Of a DNA stretch of 28,629 bases, positions 23,831-28,629 are shown one piece after another. A program made the translations under genes and the position numbers. Origin of the DNA: DASPJQ01 sp035299065 (GTDB taxonomy: Bacteria > Bacteroidota > Bacteroidia > Flavobacteriales_D > UBA2798); the NCBI GenBank assembly GCA_035299065.1, contig DATGXI010000098.1, positions 1 through 28,629 of the forward strand, in the 5' to 3' direction. The notes beneath the pieces are model-generated. The model searched no databases and had not been told where the DNA came from. It worked only from the letters and a program-made list of their open reading frames with translations. Numbering within the stretch: the stretch's first letter is position 1; every line of letters starts with the position of its first letter.

Positions 23831-23841
23831 CAGGGCATATG

Positions 23842-26538
23842 TTGTATAAATTGATAAAGTACAGTTTAGTGATGCTGAGCCTTTATGCAGGTAATGTAAC
23901 CGCGCAGAACCCGCATCCGGCTTTTAAGCAATATACGGTGGAGCAGGGCTTACCCAGTACCGAAATTTACCAGGTTAAACAGGACTCAAAAGGGTATATA
24001 TGGTTTGCTACCAATAATGGAGTTAGTCGTTTTAACGGGTACGAATTCGAAAATTTCTCCATGAGCAACGGTTTGCCTGATAATACCGTATTCGAAATTT
24101 TTGAAGATGCTAAAGGGCGCATTTGGTTTTATTCCTTTTCCACTAAGCTTAGTTATTATGAAAATGGAAAAATACACTTGTATAAATACAATGATGTTAT
24201 ACAAAAACATATCAAGAACCCGTTCAAACTTTCATTTTGCGTGGATGACAAAGACAACGTTTACCTTGGTTTTGCCGAACTGGGAATTTATCGCATTGAC
24301 GTAAACGGAAAAATAGGTGTGCCTGCTGGTATAAAACAGGAGCCAAATACACTTAATATAATTGAACCTGTTGCCAATAACCTGATTTTTGCCGACAAAT
24401 GCACTGACAGGCACACGTATTATATCAGTTTTAATACATCCTCAACCAATAAGCGGCTCAGGTTAAACTACCTCATTCATCCCAGGCGTATATATGCCCG
24501 GGCTATTGCACTAAAAAATGGAAGTTATTTATTTACGGTCGATAACCGCCTGGTATATATTGACCCGGTAAAAGGCGATCATCAAATCAAATTTGATTAT
24601 GACATTAATTGGCTGTACGAAGACCGTGATGGGGATTTATGGGTAGGAACCTATTTGGGAGGTGTTTTTCATATACAAGACCTGGATTTTGAACATAAAA
24701 AACAGTATTTACCCAATACAACGGTTGATGGAGTTTTGCAGGATAATGAAGGTGGATTTTGGTTTGCTACTGAAGACAACGGTGTTTATTATACGGCTTC
24801 CAAGCAAATTCTTACATACGATAAAACCACCGGCCTTTCGCACGATAACCCAACATGCCTGGGTACTGATGGCAACAACCTGTTTGTGGGTATGAAAAAC
24901 GGGTATATGCACATACTGCAGCAAAATGGTGAACTAAAAACCTATGACCTGAACCAGAATCAAAAAAAACCTGCAGAAATAAATGCCTTTTTTTATGACA
25001 GACACAAGAAAAGGTTATGGGCAAGTGGCGGCAACAATATTTTTTCATTGTCCAGTACAAAACAACCTGGCAAAAACGGTAAGCCCATTGCTTTTTATGG
25101 GATGCTAAGGGACCAAAAAGGCAATTATTGGGCATGTTTTGTACGGGGTGTTTCCCTTATAGATACTGTAAAAAATAAACTCCTTTTAAATGGTTCAAAA
25201 CAAATACGAACCTATACAATGCTTGAACAAGCCAATGGCCGTTTATGGTGTGGCACCATTAATGGTTTATGGGAATTCAACACGAACGATTCATCGTTTA
25301 AAGAACGTAGTGATGGCTACCCACAACTTCGTAAGCGCATTTCGCACATGGCGTATTTGAGCGATAGCGCACTGGTAATTGCCACACGTGGTGCGGGTGT
25401 AGTAATTTACCATCATAAAAAAGTATACCAGTTTAATGCAAAAAACGGTTTGGGTGATGATAATGTAAACCGGCTATGCATTAGCGGAAATACAGTTTGG
25501 GCAGCAACCAATTCAGGTTTAAGCCGCATCGATTTTAAAAAAGAAGGTGAATACAATACATATGATATAAAAACATTTACCACGTTTGATGGCCTTGCCT
25601 CAAATGAAATACTTGATGTAGTAAAAGTAAATGAACATGTTTGGGCCGCAACGCGTAAAGGTTTGTCACGTTTACCGGCCAATGGATTTGATCCACGTTA
25701 TCCTGTTTATCCTGTACGTGTAGCAGGTGTTGAGGTGGATGATGAGCCAATTGCCCTGAATAAAGTGTATGAAATTCCATACAACCACCACAACATTAAG
25801 ATACGTTTTATTGCCTTGGGTTATCGCAACACAGGTAAAATGCAATACCGTTACAGGATGAGTGGTATAAATGAAAAATGGGTTTATACACAAAACCGCG
25901 AAATTCAATTTACAACGCTTCCCCCGCATAATTATGTATTTGAGCTTTCGGTACGCAATGCAGATGGAAGCTGGAGCAAAAGCCCGGTAAAAATAAATTT
26001 TACCATTCAAACTCCTTTCTGGCAAACATGGTGGTTTCGTATAAGTGCAGCAGGTGTTTTTATTTATCTTGTTTTTGTTTTATTGCGTTATCGTTTTAAA
26101 CGCATTCAGCAACAAAAAGAAAAAAATGCCAGCCTTGAACGTAGTTTGTTAAGCCTGCGTTTAAAAGCCCTGCAAGCGCAAATGAATCCGCATTTCATTT
26201 TTAATGTAATGAACTCCATACAACATTTTATTGCCTACAAAAATGATGAAGCAGCCGCCCGTTATCTTTCAAAATTTTCACGCCTGGTAAGAACAATCCT
26301 GCAGAATTCCGAAGAAACAACAGTTACCGTAAGTGAAGAAATAAAAGCGCTGGAACTTTATCTTGAATTAGAGGCTATGCGTTTTGAGGAGGCGTTCACG
26401 TATACAGTTTGGGTTGACCCCGGCATCAATTCTGAAACAACTAAAATACCTTCAATGCTTATTCAACCCTATGTTGAAAATGCAATCCTGCACGGAATTC
26501 TTCCGCTCAAGTCAGGAGGAGAACTAAAAATTGAATAA
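23842..26538 (+). CDS. Hybrid-sensor-type histidine kinase (Reg_prop/Y_Y_Y), N-terminal part; frame broken before the ATPase G1 box
   Basis: From ATG 23842 this frame gives 898 residues. The start was chosen for its signal peptide (MLYKLIKYSLVMLSLYAG) and the promoter element just upstream; the alternative ATG is 23809. Below, positions count from 23809. A periplasmic two-component-regulator beta-propeller (about 45-650, repeated G/IWFAT..GV units) is followed by a Y_Y_Y domain (about 660-735), a transmembrane helix (about 745-763), and a LytS/YehU-type kinase domain with phospho-acceptor H795 (NPHFIFN) and the N box YVENAILHG (N891). The TAA at 26536 cuts it off, but the missing ATPase part follows in the -1 frame. 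The sensed ligand is unknown. Confidence 0.88.
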   Translation: MYKLIKYSLVMLSLYAGNVTAQNPHPAFKQYTVEQGLPSTEIYQVKQDSKGYIWFATNNGVSRFNGYEFENFSMSNGLPDNTVFEIFEDAKGRIWFYSFSTKLSYYENGKIHLYKYNDVIQKHIKNPFKLSFCVDDKDNVYLGFAELGIYRIDVNGKIGVPAGIKQEPNTLNIIEPVANNLIFADKCTDRHTYYISFNTSSTNKRLRLNYLIHPRRIYARAIALKNGSYLFTVDNRLVYIDPVKGDHQIKFDYDINWLYEDRDGDLWVGTYLGGVFHIQDLDFEHKKQYLPNTTVDGVLQDNEGGFWFATEDNGVYYTASKQILTYDKTTGLSHDNPTCLGTDGNNLFVGMKNGYMHILQQNGELKTYDLNQNQKKPAEINAFFYDRHKKRLWASGGNNIFSLSSTKQPGKNGKPIAFYGMLRDQKGNYWACFVRGVSLIDTVKNKLLLNGSKQIRTYTMLEQANGRLWCGTINGLWEFNTNDSSFKERSDGYPQLRKRISHMAYLSDSALVIATRGAGVVIYHHKKVYQFNAKNGLGDDNVNRLCISGNTVWAATNSGLSRIDFKKEGEYNTYDIKTFTTFDGLASNEILDVVKVNEHVWAATRKGLSRLPANGFDPRYPVYPVRVAGVEVDDEPIALNKVYEIPYNHHNIKIRFIALGYRNTGKMQYRYRMSGINEKWVYTQNREIQFTTLPPHNYVFELSVRNADGSWSKSPVKINFTIQTPFWQTWWFRISAAGVFIYLVFVLLRYRFKRIQQQKEKNASLERSLLSLRLKALQAQMNPHFIFNVMNSIQHFIAYKNDEAAARYLSKFSRLVRTILQNSEETTVTVSEEIKALELYLELEAMRFEEAFTYTVWVDPGINSETTKIPSMLIQPYVENAILHGILPLKSGGELKIE

Positions 26539-26780
26539 AAAAAATCAATAACCTGTTGTGTTGTGTAATAATTGACAATGGCGTTGGCCGCACAAAAAGC
26601 CCTGAAGGAAAAAAAACGGGTGAACATCGCTCATTTGGTACATTAATTACCCGTGAACGTTTGGCTATCATCAATCAACTGTATGAAAGCGGCCTGTCAG
26701 AAAACATTGTAGATTTGTATGATGCAGACAACAAAGGCTGCGGTACGCGTGTTGAAATTTTTATTCCGTTTAATGTATGA
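26535..26780 (+). pseudogene. Displaced C-terminal part of the histidine kinase (HATPase_c G1/G2 region), -1 frame
   Basis: The 81 codons from 26535 read IKKINNLLCCVIIDNGVG and then SFGTLITRERLAIINQLY, which is the ATPase G1 box (DNGVG) and following region expected right after GGELKIE of the upstream frame. The fragment ends at TGA 26778-26780, which overlaps the response-regulator ATG as ATGA, the usual translational coupling of such a pair. There is no credible start of its own (only a TTG at 26556). Adding one base within 26533-26536 restores a single kinase of about 979 residues. It is either a real loss-of-function indel or a consensus error. Confidence 0.85.
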
Positions 26781-27520
26781 AGGCTGTAATAGTTGACGAT
26801 GAAAAAAAGGGCAGGGAAATATTGGAGAAATTCATTTCCACCTATTGTCCGGCAATACAAATTGAAGGGCTTGCTGCCAGTGCCGAAGAGGCCTTTGCAT
26901 TAATTACTGCCTGTAAACCCGATCTTGTTTTCCTGGATATACAAATGCCCAATGGCAACGGTTTTGATTTGCTTGAACGATTTGATAACATTGATTTTCA
27001 AATCATATTTGTTACTGCACATGATCATTACGCAATTAAAGCAATTAAGCATCATGCACTTGACTATTTATTGAAGCCAATTGACATTGATGAACTTCGT
27101 GCAGCTGTTGAAAAGGCCGAAAAACAGGCATTACAAACAAAATCAACAAACAGGTACGAAGGTTTTATTGCTTCACGAAAGCTTGAATACACAGGGCGTA
27201 TAACGGTTGCTGTAAAAGAAGGTATTGTATACATTCCGGTTTCGGAAGTTGTACGCGTTGAGTCAGACCTGGGTTGTTCGGTTTTTTATACCATTGACGG
27301 GAAAAAGTATGTTGCCACCAAAAACCTCAAGGATTATGAAGAAATTCTTCCCGGCCAGCACTTTTTTCGCATCCATAAGTCGCATCTTATAAATGTGCAC
27401 CGGGTAAAAAAATACCTTCGTGCCGATGGTTTTTTTGTAGAAATGAGTGATGGTTCACAGGTAGAAATTGCCAGGCGTAAAAAAGATGAGTTCCTTCGGA
27501 TTATGGAGGAACTTGCCTGA
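26777..27520 (+). CDS. LytTR-family response regulator
   Basis: This is a predicted DNA-binding partner of the adjacent kinase, 247 residues long. The receiver domain (about 1-120) shows acidic D7 and D8, phospho-acceptor D54 (FLDIQMP), T80 (FVTAHD) and K100 (LLKPID). A LytTR DNA-binding domain follows at about 145-245 (GIVYIPVSEVVRVESDLG, FFRIHKSHLINVHRVKKY, QVEIARRKKDEFL). The ATG overlaps the kinase stop in the -1 frame by four bases (ATGA). LytTR regulators of this type usually bind imperfect direct repeats; I did not identify such sites in the window. Confidence 0.93.
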   Translation: MKAVIVDDEKKGREILEKFISTYCPAIQIEGLAASAEEAFALITACKPDLVFLDIQMPNGNGFDLLERFDNIDFQIIFVTAHDHYAIKAIKHHALDYLLKPIDIDELRAAVEKAEKQALQTKSTNRYEGFIASRKLEYTGRITVAVKEGIVYIPVSEVVRVESDLGCSVFYTIDGKKYVATKNLKDYEEILPGQHFFRIHKSHLINVHRVKKYLRADGFFVEMSDGSQVEIARRKKDEFLRIMEELA

Positions 27521-27608
27521 TTGGGCTCATTTTAATATTTCCGATAAAATTTTTTTTCGTACCGTTCATGCCTTAAATCATACCAATAATGGGTTGGTTT
27601 GGTATATC

Positions 27609-27628
27609 AACTGCAATTGAAGCAGTTT
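27609..27628 (+). terminator. Small stem-loop after the response regulator, possible weak terminator
   Basis: AACTGC (27609-27614) pairs with GCAGTT (27622-27627) around a 7-nt loop and is followed by only a few T. It lies 88 nt after the response-regulator stop and 24 nt before the next ATG. Termination would be weak; it could equally be part of the next gene's leader. Confidence 0.3.
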
Positions 27629-27651
27629 TGCAACATAAAAAGTATAAAATT

Positions 27652-28629
27652 ATGAAGTGTAAAATGATTGCCGGGATTTTCCTGGCCTGTTTCATGTTGT
27701 TGGGTGTGAACGGGTTTTCCCAAGGGGGTTTAAATAAGCTAAAAGAGAAAGCCAAAGAAAAGACTGAAAAAGAAGCCAGGGAGAAAGCTGAAAAAACCAA
27801 AGACAAAACAACAGATGTTAAAGTAGATGCCGGAAAAACCGATGGCGGAAAGTCAGATGAAAAAAAAGAAGAAGGAACTGCGGTAAAAACGAAAGCTCCG
27901 GATCCTGAATCAAGTCCTGCGGTAATAAACATCCGAAAGTTTCGCAATAGTAGAAGCTTTATGGAAGCAGCGATTAAAAAAAATTATGATACCGAACGTA
28001 ATTTGACCGATATGAGGAAAACCCTGGATCAACTAAAACAGGAAGATCCAAATTGGGTTGAGATCCCCCAATTCGAAACCGAGTATGCAGAATATAAAAG
28101 ACAGGTTGATGAATTAAAGGCGCTTGATGCTACCAAAAGAGGAATTGAAGATGTGGCCATGGCATTGCGTTCGGTTAACAATGACATTTGGAAATTCATT
28201 GACTATGGTGATGATTGGTTGTCAAAAGCCAAGGTTGAAAAACTTAAGAAAGATGCGGAAGGAAAAGAAATGGGCGATTACCAGAAAGGCGTGCTGGCTG
28301 ATGCCGATAAATTTTTTGCTGAGAAATCAGCACAAGTAAAAACAAAAGCACTTGAAAGCGTAAAGAAAGATGGCAACTCATCGTTCCTGAAGGTAAACCG
28401 GGAAAAACCTGAATTTCTTGAACGTTTCACCACCAGCCCCGGACCATCGTATTCTGCTGAGCAATTAAATCCGGCCATAAAAATCATGAAAGCCGCACTT
28501 GGTATTGTTCCCGGTGACGCTGATTTGCAGGCCAGGTTATCAGAACTGGAAGGACAAAAAGCAGAACTTTTGGATTATGAAAAAAATGGAGAATTTTCCA
28601 AAGACATAGCCAGAAAAGCAGCGTACGAT
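27652..28629 (+). CDS. Secreted coiled-coil protein of unknown function (3' truncated by window)
   Basis: The frame is open from ATG 27652 through the last base (326 codons, no stop), so the gene continues beyond the window. A Sec signal peptide (MKCKMIAGIFLACFMLLGVNG, then FSQGG) precedes a very Lys/Glu-rich, low-complexity helical stretch (about residues 25-75). A longer mainly helical region follows (SFMEAAIKKNYDTERNLTD, IWKFIDYGDDWLSKAKVEKL, KIMKAALGIVPGD, LQARLSELEGQKAELLDYEK). No named domain is recognised. It lies 131 nt downstream of the LytTR regulator on the same strand and could be its target; that is inference. Confidence 0.82.
   Translation, partial: MKCKMIAGIFLACFMLLGVNGFSQGGLNKLKEKAKEKTEKEAREKAEKTKDKTTDVKVDAGKTDGGKSDEKKEEGTAVKTKAPDPESSPAVINIRKFRNSRSFMEAAIKKNYDTERNLTDMRKTLDQLKQEDPNWVEIPQFETEYAEYKRQVDELKALDATKRGIEDVAMALRSVNNDIWKFIDYGDDWLSKAKVEKLKKDAEGKEMGDYQKGVLADADKFFAEKSAQVKTKALESVKKDGNSSFLKVNREKPEFLERFTTSPGPSYSAEQLNPAIKIMKAALGIVPGDADLQARLSELEGQKAELLDYEKNGEFSKDIARKAAYD

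Noticed and set aside
26521..26560. Programmed -1 ribosomal frameshifting to join the two kinase frames
   Set aside because: A slip would have to happen at GAA before TAA, because the -1 frame has a TGA at 26532-26534. No X XXY YYZ slippery heptamer is available there, and tRNA-Glu would have to re-pair with TGA.
27573..27947. Minus-strand open frame of 124 codons near the right end
   Set aside because: It is a low-complexity Ser/Phe shadow of the Lys-rich start of the secreted coiled-coil gene, which has a clear signal peptide.
1..28629. tRNA, rRNA, CRISPR arrays, insertion sequences, prophage or attachment sites
   Set aside because: No cloverleaf, regularly spaced repeat, transposase or integrase was found; the only repeats are short palindromes and the paralogous lipoprotein pair.

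Overview
The window reads as a chromosomal segment of a Bacteroidota bacterium. The grounds are secreted proteins with type IX secretion (T9SS) sorting domains of both known types, a short NusA that ends in one helix-hairpin-helix region, many small lipoproteins, a LytTR-type two-component pair with a Reg_prop/Y_Y_Y sensor, and TAnnTTTG-like -7 promoter elements in front of several genes. I cannot place it below phylum. I saw no tRNA, rRNA, CRISPR array, insertion sequence or phage gene.

Layout. Positions 2-4483 (+) hold the translation/transcription operon rimP (5' end cut off by the window)-nusA-infB, closed by a clear terminator. A GNAT acetyltransferase (4566-5174, +) and a secreted adhesin-like protein with a T9SS type B sorting domain (5266-6786, +) follow. 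The adhesin converges on a large secreted M14 zinc carboxypeptidase with a type A sorting domain (6861-9959, -), and the two share a bidirectional terminator. A 749-bp gene-free, structure-rich region (9960-10708) leads into nrdB and nrdA (10709-14329, +), a class Ia ribonucleotide reductase that looks strikingly like the eukaryotic enzyme. Two tandem paralogous small lipoproteins come next (14571-15133, +).

Positions 15181-18470 (-) carry three lipoproteins of unknown function and a glycosyltransferase. trmB (18499-19182, +) diverges from the glycosyltransferase. A lipoprotein plus probable outer-membrane beta-barrel pair (19368-20950, +) ends at a bidirectional terminator shared with rplY (L25/Ctc). 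rplY is followed upstream by prs and a Band 7/SPFH membrane protein, all on the minus strand (21025-23695). The right end (+) carries a large sensor histidine kinase broken by a one-base frameshift near 26535, its LytTR response regulator (26777-27520), and the first 326 codons of a secreted coiled-coil protein that runs off the window (27652-28629).

Most of the content is core housekeeping: transcription elongation, translation initiation, dNTP and PRPP synthesis, tRNA modification and L25. Envelope genes are interspersed. The points most worth a second look are the frameshift that splits the kinase ATPase domain, the long structured region before nrdB with two mutually exclusive pairings, the tandem lipoproteins, and the eukaryote-like ribonucleotide reductase. 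I did not find a clearly new multi-gene system.
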